A stretch of 64,000 nucleotides of DNA from Pseudodesulfovibrio aespoeensis Aspo-2 (lineage in GTDB: Bacteria > Desulfobacterota > Desulfovibrionia > Desulfovibrionales > Desulfovibrionaceae): positions 930,001 to 994,000 of the forward strand of contig NC_014844.1 of assembly GCF_000176915.2 (NCBI RefSeq). The letters run 5' to 3'. Below, piece after piece: positions 55,549-64,000 of this stretch (position 1 is the first letter of the stretch; each line of letters opens with the position of its first letter). The notes under the pieces are model-generated. The model searched no databases, was not told where the DNA came from, and was given only the letters and a program-made list of their open reading frames with translations. The position numbers were made by a program, and so were the translations under genes.

Positions 55549-56615
55549 TTGCGCTGCCCCCTGATGATGAGCCAGATGAAGATCGGCGCGCCCATGAAGG
55601 CGGTCAGCACCGAGACGGGCAGCAGATGCGGTGCGAGGATGAGCCGGGCCGCGGTGTCGGACACCAGCAGGAGCAGTCCCCCGCCCAGGACGGACGCTGG
55701 CAGCAGGAAGCGGTGATCCGAGCCGATGATCCTGCGCGCCATGTGCGGCACCACCAGCCCGACAAATCCGATGATGCCGAGAAAGGCGATGATCACCGCT
55801 GTGACCAACGAGGCCAGGAGCATGCCGATGATCCGCAGCCGTTCCACGCGCACCCCAAGGCCGCGCGCGGTCTCGTCGCCCGCGTCGATGGCGTTGTAGT
55901 TCCAGCCGTTGCAGAGAAAATAGCCGGAGCAGGCCAGGGTCACGGCGGTGATCACCCCAAGCTCGGACCAGGAGGCGCGCGCCGTGTCGCCAAAGGTCCA
56001 GAAGACCATGGCCGCCAACTGCACGTCGTCGGCAAAGTATTGCAGGAACATGGTCCCGGCGGTGAAGAGCGCGCCCAGGGCCACGCCGGTCAGGACCATG
56101 ACCTCCGGGGTGGCCCCGCGCAGCCGGGAGACCATGATGATCACCCCCGCGCCGAGCAGGCTGAAGGCAAAGGCCGCGCCGGTGGTGATATAGGGATTGG
56201 TGATGTTCACGGCGTCGGCGTGGGTGGAGGTCATGACCCCGCCGCCCAGGAACATGACCGACAGGGCTGCGCCAAAGGCCGCCGCGTGGGAGATGCCCAG
56301 GGTGAAGGGCGAGCCGAGCGGGTTGCGCAGGATGGACTGCATGACCGTCCCGGACACGGCCAGCCCGGCCCCGGACATGATGGCGGTCAGGGCCTGGGGC
56401 AGCCGGATGTTCCAGACAATGGCGTCGATGCGCCGGGGCACTTCAAGCCCCGCGAGGCTCCGGGCCACGTCGGCCAAGGGGATGCCTGCCGCGCCGACCG
56501 AGATGCCCGTGATCAGCGCGGCGACGAGCAGCACCCCGCTTGAGACCACGAGCGCGCTCTTCCAGCCGATATACCGCCGGTATTCGGCAGGAACCTGACC
56601 GTCCGAGAAGTGCAT
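55545..56615 (-). CDS. metal-chelate ABC transporter permease (FecCD/BtuC type)
   Basis: A 356-residue permease with about ten spans. Typical FecCD segments are RLPQALTAIMSGAGLAVSGTVMQSILRNPLGSPFTLGIS, GVALGALFTAGTM and GFVGLVVPHMARRIIGSDHRFLLPAS. It pairs with the downstream ATPase and the upstream binding protein in one operon. Confidence 0.95.
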   Translation of the reverse strand: MHFSDGQVPAEYRRYIGWKSALVVSSGVLLVAALITGISVGAAGIPLADVARSLAGLEVPRRIDAIVWNIRLPQALTAIMSGAGLAVSGTVMQSILRNPLGSPFTLGISHAAAFGAALSVMFLGGGVMTSTHADAVNITNPYITTGAAFAFSLLGAGVIIMVSRLRGATPEVMVLTGVALGALFTAGTMFLQYFADDVQLAAMVFWTFGDTARASWSELGVITAVTLACSGYFLCNGWNYNAIDAGDETARGLGVRVERLRIIGMLLASLVTAVIIAFLGIIGFVGLVVPHMARRIIGSDHRFLLPASVLGGGLLLLVSDTAARLILAPHLLPVSVLTAFMGAPIFIWLIIRGQRK

Positions 56616-56616
56616 G

Positions 56617-57732
56617 TCAGTTCACCGGCACCTGGGTGAAGGCGAAGTTGCCGAACATGCGGTTCATGTCGTCGAACAGGGGCTTGCCCACCAGGAAGGC
56701 GTAGAGTTCGTCCGCCTTGGCTCTGGGGTCCACGTCCTGAAAGCGGTCCGGGTAGATGAGCTTGCCGATGTAAAAGGCGTCGGCCAGGATGGACGCGAAG
56801 TTCTGGCTGTACCAGTTGTAGGGCAGCAGGCCGTAGACCCTCCCCTCGCGCACGGCAGAGAGGGTGCGGTACGCGGGATCGGTGCGCAGTTCGTACAAGC
56901 CCCCCGCGCTGTCGCCCAGTTGCAGGGTGGAGAGATCGAGGAAGAGGTACTGCGGGTTCCACTGGACGATCATTTCCTTGGCCACATTGGCGTAGGCCAT
57001 GTCCTTGCCGGTCAGCCCCTCGCGGTAGGCGAGATTGCGCACGCCCAGAAAGGCGAAGGGGGGATAGCCCGGCTCGGTGGATTGGAACCCGTGCGGGCCG
57101 GACATGGCCACGCCGCCGACATACGCCGCCGGGCGGTCCTGCTCGGCAATGTCCGCCGTGCGTTTCTTGAGGTCGGTGATCTGATGCTCCATGAAGGCGA
57201 TGACCGCCTCGGCCCGCTCCTGCCTGCCAAGCACCTCGCCCATGATGCGCAGGGACTGGTACAGGGCCGGACGCTGCTTGCCCAGCGTGCCATAGTCGAG
57301 CGTCACCACCGGGATGCCGGTCTTGCTTTGCAGCTCCACCGGATCGTGGCCCCTGGTGGGAGAGGTCTTGAAGATCACCTGAGGCTGCGGATCAAGGGAG
57401 AGGATCAGCTCTGGATTGTCGTGGCCCCGGAATTCGCCGAAGACCGGCAGGGTCTTGAACTGCGGGTTGGCCATGGCATAGGGCCGGGCGTCGAAGCTGC
57501 GCCTGCGCGCCTCGATGTCGTCCACGGCCACGGCCAGGTTCTGGGCCTGCAGGTAGGTGAGCAGCCGCAGGCAGCCCGGCCCGGAGCAGATGACCTTGGT
57601 GACCCTGGTCGCAATGACCACTTCGCGGCCGAACGAGTCGGTGATCGTGCGGCTCTCGGCCTGCGCCGGGGAGGTGGACAGGATGATCAGGGCTGCTGCC
57701 AGGACTGTGAACAAGAGTTGAAACGCGCGCAT
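56617..57732 (-). CDS. metal-chelate ABC transporter periplasmic binding protein
   Basis: A 371-residue class III binding protein. A signal peptide (LLFTVLAAALIILSTSPAQA) is followed by ITDSFGREVVIATRVTKVICSG, the usual start of the family, then DPQPQVIFKTS and a long linking helix before the second lobe (GLLPYNWYSQNFASILADAFYIGKLIYPDRF). One nt separates it from the permease. The ligand (iron chelate, cobalamin, tungstate or molybdate) is not decided by sequence; the FmdE neighbour hints at molybdate/tungstate. Confidence 0.92.
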   Translation of the reverse strand: MRAFQLLFTVLAAALIILSTSPAQAESRTITDSFGREVVIATRVTKVICSGPGCLRLLTYLQAQNLAVAVDDIEARRRSFDARPYAMANPQFKTLPVFGEFRGHDNPELILSLDPQPQVIFKTSPTRGHDPVELQSKTGIPVVTLDYGTLGKQRPALYQSLRIMGEVLGRQERAEAVIAFMEHQITDLKKRTADIAEQDRPAAYVGGVAMSGPHGFQSTEPGYPPFAFLGVRNLAYREGLTGKDMAYANVAKEMIVQWNPQYLFLDLSTLQLGDSAGGLYELRTDPAYRTLSAVREGRVYGLLPYNWYSQNFASILADAFYIGKLIYPDRFQDVDPRAKADELYAFLVGKPLFDDMNRMFGNFAFTQVPVN

Positions 57733-57845
57733 GGCGGACCTCGTGCTGGATACGGAGTGAGAATAATAAGTCAGATGATGCTACAAAAATTGAATCAATG
57801 GCACCATCCGGATAACCAAATGACTCTTGTACGTCAAGAGGGTGT

Positions 57846-57877
57846 GCCAATTCAGACTCTCGTTGTCTGAAATTGGC
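57846..57877. promoter_or_regulatory. inverted repeat upstream of the importer operon
   Basis: GCCAATTCAGAC (57846-57857) pairs with GTCTGAAATTGGC (57865-57877), one bulged base, 7-nt loop. It lies about 115 bp upstream of the binding-protein start and could be an operator or the end of a neighbouring transcript. Confidence 0.4.
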
Positions 57878-57929
57878 GAGTTGGGTGGGCCTGATGCGGT
57901 CAAGGGGCAGGCGCGGGGAGGGCGATCCC

Positions 57930-57973
57930 AAAAAACGATCGCGCCCCTGGCCGGAGTGTCCGGTCAGGGGCGC
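57930..57973 (-). terminator. intrinsic terminator of the polyamine operon
   Basis: A 15-bp stem with one G-T pair (57941-57955 with 57959-57973, 3-nt loop), then on the minus strand GATCG and T6. It lies 27 bp beyond the speB stop. Confidence 0.88.
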
Positions 57974-57999
57974 GGTGCAAGGCGAATGGGGTGGGGCGG

Positions 58000-58857
58000 T
58001 TATTCCCTGGGCAGGCTCAGGCCCATCAGACAGTAGGCCAGCAGGGCGGCGGCAAAATCCGAGGCGTGGTCGCCCTGGGCCGGGGCCAGTTCGACCACGT
58101 CCGCGCCGATGACATGCCTGCCGGCCACGGTCCGCTCAAGCAGGGTCAGGGCGTCGTGCCAGCCCAGGCCGCCGGGCACCGGGGTGCCGGTGGCCCGGAT
58201 CACGGACGGGTCGAGGCCGTCCACGTCAAAGGTGATGTAGATGCGCTCGGGAAAATCGGCGGGCAGCAGCTGGGTGGGGATGCCCTTGAGGTGCATCTTG
58301 CGGGCGTCGAGGCACGGGACCGCCTGGGCCTTGCGGTAGTCGGCCTCTTCGGCGCACATGGCGCGCACGCCCACCTGGAAGACTGGCACGCGCAGATCGT
58401 CCATGGCCCGGCGCATGACGCAGGCGTGGCTGTAGGGCGAGCCCTGGTAGGTATTGCGCAGGTCGGCATGGGCGTCGAACTGGACCACGCCGAACCGGCC
58501 GTATTTCAGCTTCATGGCGCGCAGCGCGCCTAAGGTGACGGTGTGCTCGCCGCCCAGAACCAGTGGCAGGGCCTCGCACTCCAGGGCGTAGGCCACGGCG
58601 TCCTCGATGCGGTCCAGGGTCTTGGCGATCTCCTTGGAGCAGTCAACGGGATCGGCGGTATGCACGCCGCCAGAGGCCGGAACCCAGGAGCCGTTCCACA
58701 GTTCCAGCTGTTTGGACGCCTCGATGATGGCCGCCGGACCGGCAGCCGTGCCCGCGCCGTAGGATGTCGAGGTCTCTAGCGGCACGGGGATGATGTGGAC
58801 AGCGGCCTTGTCCGGTTTTTCGTTGGGAATCTCCCCTTCCAGAAAATGCGGTGCCAT
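58000..58857 (-). CDS. speB: agmatinase
   Basis: A 285-residue ureohydrolase converting agmatine to putrescine and urea. Metal ligands are in LGGEHTVTLG, QFDAHADLRNTY and ITFDVDGLDPS. The N-terminal PLETSTSYGAGTAAGPAAI is typical. It is the last gene of a cluster with speA and the carboxyspermidine genes, so agmatine is the expected substrate. It follows nspC by 11 nt. Confidence 0.93.
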   Translation of the reverse strand: MAPHFLEGEIPNEKPDKAAVHIIPVPLETSTSYGAGTAAGPAAIIEASKQLELWNGSWVPASGGVHTADPVDCSKEIAKTLDRIEDAVAYALECEALPLVLGGEHTVTLGALRAMKLKYGRFGVVQFDAHADLRNTYQGSPYSHACVMRRAMDDLRVPVFQVGVRAMCAEEADYRKAQAVPCLDARKMHLKGIPTQLLPADFPERIYITFDVDGLDPSVIRATGTPVPGGLGWHDALTLLERTVAGRHVIGADVVELAPAQGDHASDFAAALLAYCLMGLSLPRE

Positions 58858-58868
58858 GGGTTGTTCTC

Positions 58869-60058
58869 CTATGACAGGCGGTTTTTGAAGTCTTGGTAGC
58901 CGAAGCTGCGAACCGTGACCATCTCGCCGGTCTGCGGTCTGAATATGCGGATCGAGGGCAGCTGGATGCCATTGAAGGTGTTGGTCTTGACCATGGAGTA
59001 GATGGCCATGTCCGTGAACACAAGCCTATCGCCGGTCATAGGGGGCGTGTCAAAGGAATATTCGCCCGCCACGTCCCCGGCCAGGCAGGAAGGCCCGCCG
59101 ATGCGGCAGGTCCAGGCCTTGTCTCCGGGCTCGCCCGAGCCGACGATGTGGGGCCGGTAGGGCATCTCGATGACATCGGGCATGTGGCAGGGCACTGCCG
59201 AGTCCATGATGACGATGTCCATGTCCGCCCGGATCACGTCGAGGACCGTGGTCACCAGATAGCCCGCGTTGAGGGCCACGGCCTCGCCCGGCTCCAGGTA
59301 GACCTCCACCCCCCACTTCTCCTTGAACCGGGTGATGATGCGCACCAGCAGGTCCACATCGTAGCCGGGCCGGGTGATGTGGTGGCCGCCGCCGAAGTTG
59401 ACGTAGCGCATGCGCGGCAGGACATCGGCGAACGACGCCTCCACCGCGGCCACGGTGCGCTCCAGGCAATCGGCGTCCTGCTCGCAGAGGTTGTGCCAGT
59501 GCAGGCCGGTCACGCCGTCGAGATTGGCCGGGTCGAAGTGGGCGCGGCGGATGCCCAGGCGCGAGCCGGGCGCACAGGGGTCGTAGATGGGCGTGGCCCC
59601 CTCGGAATGCTCGGGGTTGATGCGCAGGGCCAACTCAATGGCGCGTCCGTTCGCTTCGGCCAGTTCGCGCACCAGGGGGCGGAACCGGTCGAGCTGGGCA
59701 AAGGAGTTGAAGACGATGTGGTCGCTGGTCTGGCACAGGTCGCGGATGTCCGCCTCGCTGAACCCGGCGGCAAAGGTGTGGACCTCGCCCGTTCCGGGGC
59801 GGCAATGGGGCGCGAACTCCTCGCACCCCAGGCGCGCCTCGTGGGGCGAGCTGGCGCACACGCCGTCGAGCTGCGGGGCCAGCAGGGGGAATGTGCTGTG
59901 CATGGCAAAGCACTTGAGGGCCAGGAGCACCTTGCACCCGGCGCGCTGCCGCACCGAGGCGAGGATGTCCAGGTTGTCCCTGAGCAGCCCCTCGTCCACC
60001 ACAAAGCACGGGGTCTTGACCCCGGCAGGGTCGAAACGGTATTCGCGCCGTCCGTCCA

Positions 60059-60059
<1 letters not shown>
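58869..60059 (-). CDS. nspC: carboxynorspermidine/carboxyspermidine decarboxylase
   Basis: A 396-residue PLP enzyme of the alanine-racemase fold. The PLP lysine is in KVLLALKCFAMHST, followed by VNFGGGHHITRPGYD and the C-terminal SCLAGDVAGEYSF with the active-site Cys. It removes CO2 from carboxyspermidine to give spermidine. Start and upstream stop overlap by one base, so it is tightly coupled to the dehydrogenase gene. Confidence 0.94.
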
Positions 60060-61249
<1,190 letters not shown>

Positions 61250-61288
61250 GACTGAACCCTCCCTGAATCGCCCCGCAGCCGGGACGGT

Positions 61289-63202
61289 TTACCGTTCGAA
61301 GTAGGTGTATCCCTGCAGACCGGTCTTGTAGGCCTGGAGGATGCTGCGCCGCTGGCCCGCCGTGATCCGACCGTCGCGCACGGCGTTCTCCGCGGTCTCG
61401 CGGAACCGGGTCAGCAGGTACTTGGTGTCGTATTCCACGTAGGAGAGGATATCCTCCACCGTGTCGCCCTCAAGCTCGCTGACAAAGTCGAACTCGCCGT
61501 TCTCCCGGATCCTGATGGTCACGACGTTGGTGTCGCCCAGCAGGTTGTGCAGGTCGCCGAGCGTCTCCTGGTACGCGCCCACAAGGAAGGCGCCGAGGTA
61601 GTACTCATCGGTCTCCTTGAGCTCGTGCAGGGGCATGGTCCGCTTGACGCCCTGGCTGTCGATGAAGCGGTCGATCTTGCCGTCGCAGTCGCAGGTGATG
61701 TCGGCCAGAATGCCCTCGCGGGTGGGCCGCTCGCCCAGCCGGTGGACCGGCATGATGGGGAAGAGCTGGCCAATGGCCCAGGCGTCCGGCAGGGACTGGA
61801 ACACGCTGAAGTTGCAGTAGTATATGTCCGAGAGGGCGTGGCCGATGCCTTCCAGTTCGTGGGGCAGGGAGGGCAGGTCCTTGGAGAGCGTGGCGATGCG
61901 CCGGATGGTCTCCCAGAAGACGTTCTCGCCCTGGGCCCGCTCGCGGAAGGATATCTTGCCATGGCTGAAGGCCTGGCGCACCTCGTCGCGGTAGTAGAGG
62001 ATGTCGTTGAAGCACTCCTGGATGTTGCGCAGGTTGAGCGACTGCAACGTCTCGAAGAGGTGCTGGACGTGTATGTTGGTGCCTTCTGGCAGCACGTCGG
62101 GCAGGGGATCGGGCTCGAACCGGGCCGTGTCGAGGACGTTGAAGAGGAGCATGGAGTAGTAGGCGACCAGGGCCCGCCCGGACTCGGTGACGATGACCGG
62201 ATGGTCCACGCCCTGCTCGTCGAGCACGGTCATGACGCCTTCCACCACGTCCACGCAGTATTCGTCCACCGAGTAGTTGCGGCTGCTCATGAAGTTGGTC
62301 TGGGTACCGTCGTAGTCCACGGCCAGACCGCCGCCCAGGTCGAGGTAGCGCATCTGCGCGCCCTCGGCCACAATCCCGGCGTAGACACGGCTCGCCTCGG
62401 CCACGGCACTGCGGATCTCGCGGATGTTGGGTATCTGCGAGCCGAGGTGGTAGTGGAGGAGCTGGAGGCAGTCGAGCATGTCCGCCTCCTTGAGGCGGTC
62501 GATGACGTCGATGATCTGGGTGGCGTTGAGCCCGAAGATGGAGCGGTCGCCGCCGGATTCGGCCCACAACCCGTTGGCCTGGGTCGAGAGCTTGACGCGC
62601 ACGCCCAGGATGGGCTTGACCTTCTTGGCCTTGGACCGTTCGATGATCAGCGGCAGTTCACCGGGCATCTCGACCACCAGGATGCAGGTGAAGCCGAGCT
62701 GGGTGGCGTGCAGGCCGAGGTCGATGAACTCCTCGTCCTTGTAGCCGTTGCACACGAGCACCGCCTCGGTGTCGCGCAGCATGCCCATGGCGGCCACGAG
62801 CTCGGCCTTGCTGCCCGCCTCAAGGCCGTGGTGATACTTCTTGCCGTGACGGGTCACGGCCTCCACCACCTGCTGTTGCTGGTTGACCTTGATCGGGTAG
62901 GCGCCAAGATACGAGCCGCGGTAGCCGAGGCTCTTGATGGCGGAACGGAAGTTTTCGTTGATCAGGGTGATCTGCGTGTCGAGGATGTTCTCGATGCGCA
63001 GCAGCACGGGCATGTCGAGACCGCGTTCCTGGATGCCCGCGATGACCTCGGGTATGCTGACGGCGTTCTCGAACCGGCCCGGCTCGGAGGTCACCAGCAG
63101 GTCACCCGTGTCGGAGATCCCGAAGAATCCCGCGCCCCATTCGCGAATGCCGTAGAGTTCTCTGGACTTGTCAGCCGTCCATCTTTGCAGTGTATGTGCC
63201 AC
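61289..63202 (-). CDS. speA: biosynthetic arginine decarboxylase
   Basis: A 637-residue PLP enzyme making agmatine. The PLP-lysine region is YLGAYPIKVNQQQQVVEAV, followed by LVCNGYKDEEFIDL, LHYHLGSQIPNIREIRSAV, and DLGGGLAVDYDGT. The C-terminal ITCDCDGKIDRFID and EIGA-like YYLGAFLVGAYQE regions are typical. Length matches SpeA. It is the first gene of the cluster. The leader contains a promoter and an intrinsic terminator (see 63327-63430). Confidence 0.96.
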   Translation of the reverse strand: MAHTLQRWTADKSRELYGIREWGAGFFGISDTGDLLVTSEPGRFENAVSIPEVIAGIQERGLDMPVLLRIENILDTQITLINENFRSAIKSLGYRGSYLGAYPIKVNQQQQVVEAVTRHGKKYHHGLEAGSKAELVAAMGMLRDTEAVLVCNGYKDEEFIDLGLHATQLGFTCILVVEMPGELPLIIERSKAKKVKPILGVRVKLSTQANGLWAESGGDRSIFGLNATQIIDVIDRLKEADMLDCLQLLHYHLGSQIPNIREIRSAVAEASRVYAGIVAEGAQMRYLDLGGGLAVDYDGTQTNFMSSRNYSVDEYCVDVVEGVMTVLDEQGVDHPVIVTESGRALVAYYSMLLFNVLDTARFEPDPLPDVLPEGTNIHVQHLFETLQSLNLRNIQECFNDILYYRDEVRQAFSHGKISFRERAQGENVFWETIRRIATLSKDLPSLPHELEGIGHALSDIYYCNFSVFQSLPDAWAIGQLFPIMPVHRLGERPTREGILADITCDCDGKIDRFIDSQGVKRTMPLHELKETDEYYLGAFLVGAYQETLGDLHNLLGDTNVVTIRIRENGEFDFVSELEGDTVEDILSYVEYDTKYLLTRFRETAENAVRDGRITAGQRRSILQAYKTGLQGYTYFER

Positions 63203-63326
63203 TCATAAATCCTCACATCCCAAGAATTTCCGGGTTGTTCTCCCCGCGTGTCCCATGGTCGGGCCGGGACGGGTCATGCGCCTGCCGGAAGCGGGGTGTT
63301 ATGGGCGAAGCCCCAAGATGTCAATG

Positions 63327-63367
63327 AAAAAACACGCGGACAGGCTGACGAGCCTGACCGCCGCGTG
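63327..63367 (-). terminator. intrinsic terminator within the speA leader
   Basis: On the minus strand CACGCGG/CCGCGTG (7 bp, 63367-63361 with 63339-63333) encloses CAGGCT/AGCCTG (6 bp), followed by T6 (63332-63327). It lies 125 bp before the speA ATG and about 30 nt after the predicted transcription start, so it would stop transcription before speA. Confidence 0.8.
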
Positions 63368-63402
63368 ACCTACCGCCCGCGCGGGCGACGGCACAGGGGA
63401 GG

Positions 63403-63430
63403 ATCATACCATTGCGCCTGAAAACTGCAA
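63403..63430 (-). promoter_or_regulatory. sigma-70-type promoter upstream of speA
   Basis: On the minus strand TTGCAG (63430-63425) and TATGAT (63408-63403) are 16 nt apart. The transcript would begin near 63397, pass a CGCCCGCGCGGGCG palindrome and then meet the terminator at 63327-63367. Confidence 0.65.
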
Positions 63431-63561
63431 ACCCGGAAATGGAGGGTTCCCCGGTTGTGTTGCTGGCCGGTTCGGGTCACAATGGTCGACGGCGGACAGG
63501 CCGCCGCAGGGGCCTGACGGCGAAGAAAAAAACAATGGGCGGTTTTGAACAGGGAGGATGG

Positions 63562-64000
63562 ATGGACGATCGGACCAGCAAGACAGCGCAACCGCAGGCC
63601 GGGGCATCCCGGCCCGATCCGGCCCACGATCCGGCCCATGGCCCGGCCCTGGTCTTCTTCAGCGGCGGCACGGCCCTGCGCGAGACCGCGCGCCAGCTCA
63701 TCCGGCACACGCACAACGCCACGCATATCATCACGCCCTTTGACTCGGGCGGCAGTTCGGCGGAGCTGCGCCGCATCTTTGCCATGCCCGCCGTGGGCGA
63801 CATCCGCAACCGGCTCATGGCCCTGGCCGACCTGACCGCGCCGGGCAGCCGCGAGCTGTTCGCCCTGTTTACCTACCGGCTCTCCCGGCGCGAGTCCGGC
63901 CCGGCCCTGCGCGCCGAGCTGGTGCGCATCGCCCAGGGCGCGCACGTCCTGGTCTCCCTGGTACCCGAGCCTGCCCGCTCGCACCTCATGGCCCGCTTTG
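63562..64000 (+). CDS. CofD/YvcK-related protein, N-terminal part (cut by window end)
   Basis: The first 146 codons of a protein that runs off the window. After a short Pro/His/Asp-rich start, the sequence FFSGGTALRETARQLI, then ITPFDSGGSSAELRR and VGDIRNRLMALADL match the nucleotide-sugar/F420-enzyme-like fold of YvcK and CofD. In Desulfovibrionales a CofD-related protein belongs to the so-called GAK gene set (with an ATP-grasp protein and an HprK-related kinase), as I recall; whether those genes follow cannot be seen. ATG 63562 follows GGGAGG. Confidence 0.8.
   Translation, partial: MDDRTSKTAQPQAGASRPDPAHDPAHGPALVFFSGGTALRETARQLIRHTHNATHIITPFDSGGSSAELRRIFAMPAVGDIRNRLMALADLTAPGSRELFALFTYRLSRRESGPALRAELVRIAQGAHVLVSLVPEPARSHLMARF

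Overview
The window is GC-rich bacterial chromosome (about 65 % GC by eye). It most resembles a sulfate-reducing member of the Desulfovibrionales (Desulfovibrio/Pseudodesulfovibrio type). The clearest marker is a complete hmcABCDEF operon at 24207-30340, which encodes the periplasmic multihaem cytochrome and its membrane redox partners, a complex typical of these organisms. Supporting signs are the ablAB osmolyte genes (common in marine or halotolerant anaerobes), a CofD-related gene at the right edge, and a hairpin-ended intergenic repeat of a kind I associate with Desulfovibrio genomes.

Layout from left to right. 1-6750: a small monooxygenase-fold gene, a LuxR-type regulator, then an apparent operon of an amino-acid ABC importer followed by lysine 2,3-aminomutase (ablA) and beta-lysine acetyltransferase (ablB). 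6730-10550: a lower-GC patch with rsgA, a short unexplained minus-strand unit and a repeat-rich PI-PLC-like protein; part of it is bracketed by a 27-bp direct repeat that copies the end of ablB. 10796-16012: a tetR-adaptor-pump RND efflux operon with a clear palindromic operator over its promoter. 16279-20949: a lipoprotein, tRNA-Glu and tRNA-Gln, a small basic protein, a DciA-like DUF721 protein, a double universal-stress protein, a GGCT-fold protein and an MBL-fold hydrolase. 21077-23432: an ADP-forming acyl-CoA synthetase and a tautomerase. 24207-30340: hmc. 30609-34276: a macrodomain protein, hslV and hslU separated by a MITE-like element, and an arginase-family enzyme.

34355-46020 is mostly minus-strand housekeeping: CLC chloride channel, ribF, M48 protease, rho, carD, pth, rplY(ctc), prs, tRNA-Gln, ispE and a Deg protease. 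46215-54080: tRNA-Arg, a ThDP-dependent 2-keto-acid decarboxylase, a PAS/GAF histidine kinase, a chemoreceptor and an unusual rhodanese-YceI fusion. 54153-57732: a FecBCD-type metal or metal-chelate importer with an FmdE-family protein. 58000-63202: a polyamine cluster (speA, carboxy(nor)spermidine dehydrogenase, nspC, speB) encoding arginine to agmatine to putrescine to spermidine by the aspartate-semialdehyde route. The right edge carries the start of a CofD/YvcK-like gene.

Two modules read as self-contained pathways: lysine uptake plus N-epsilon-acetyl-beta-lysine synthesis, and the alternative spermidine pathway, whose speA leader contains a promoter followed by an intrinsic terminator. 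Start codons were refined from ribosome-binding sites wherever an upstream extension looked non-coding. All functional assignments are by reading motifs; no database search was possible.
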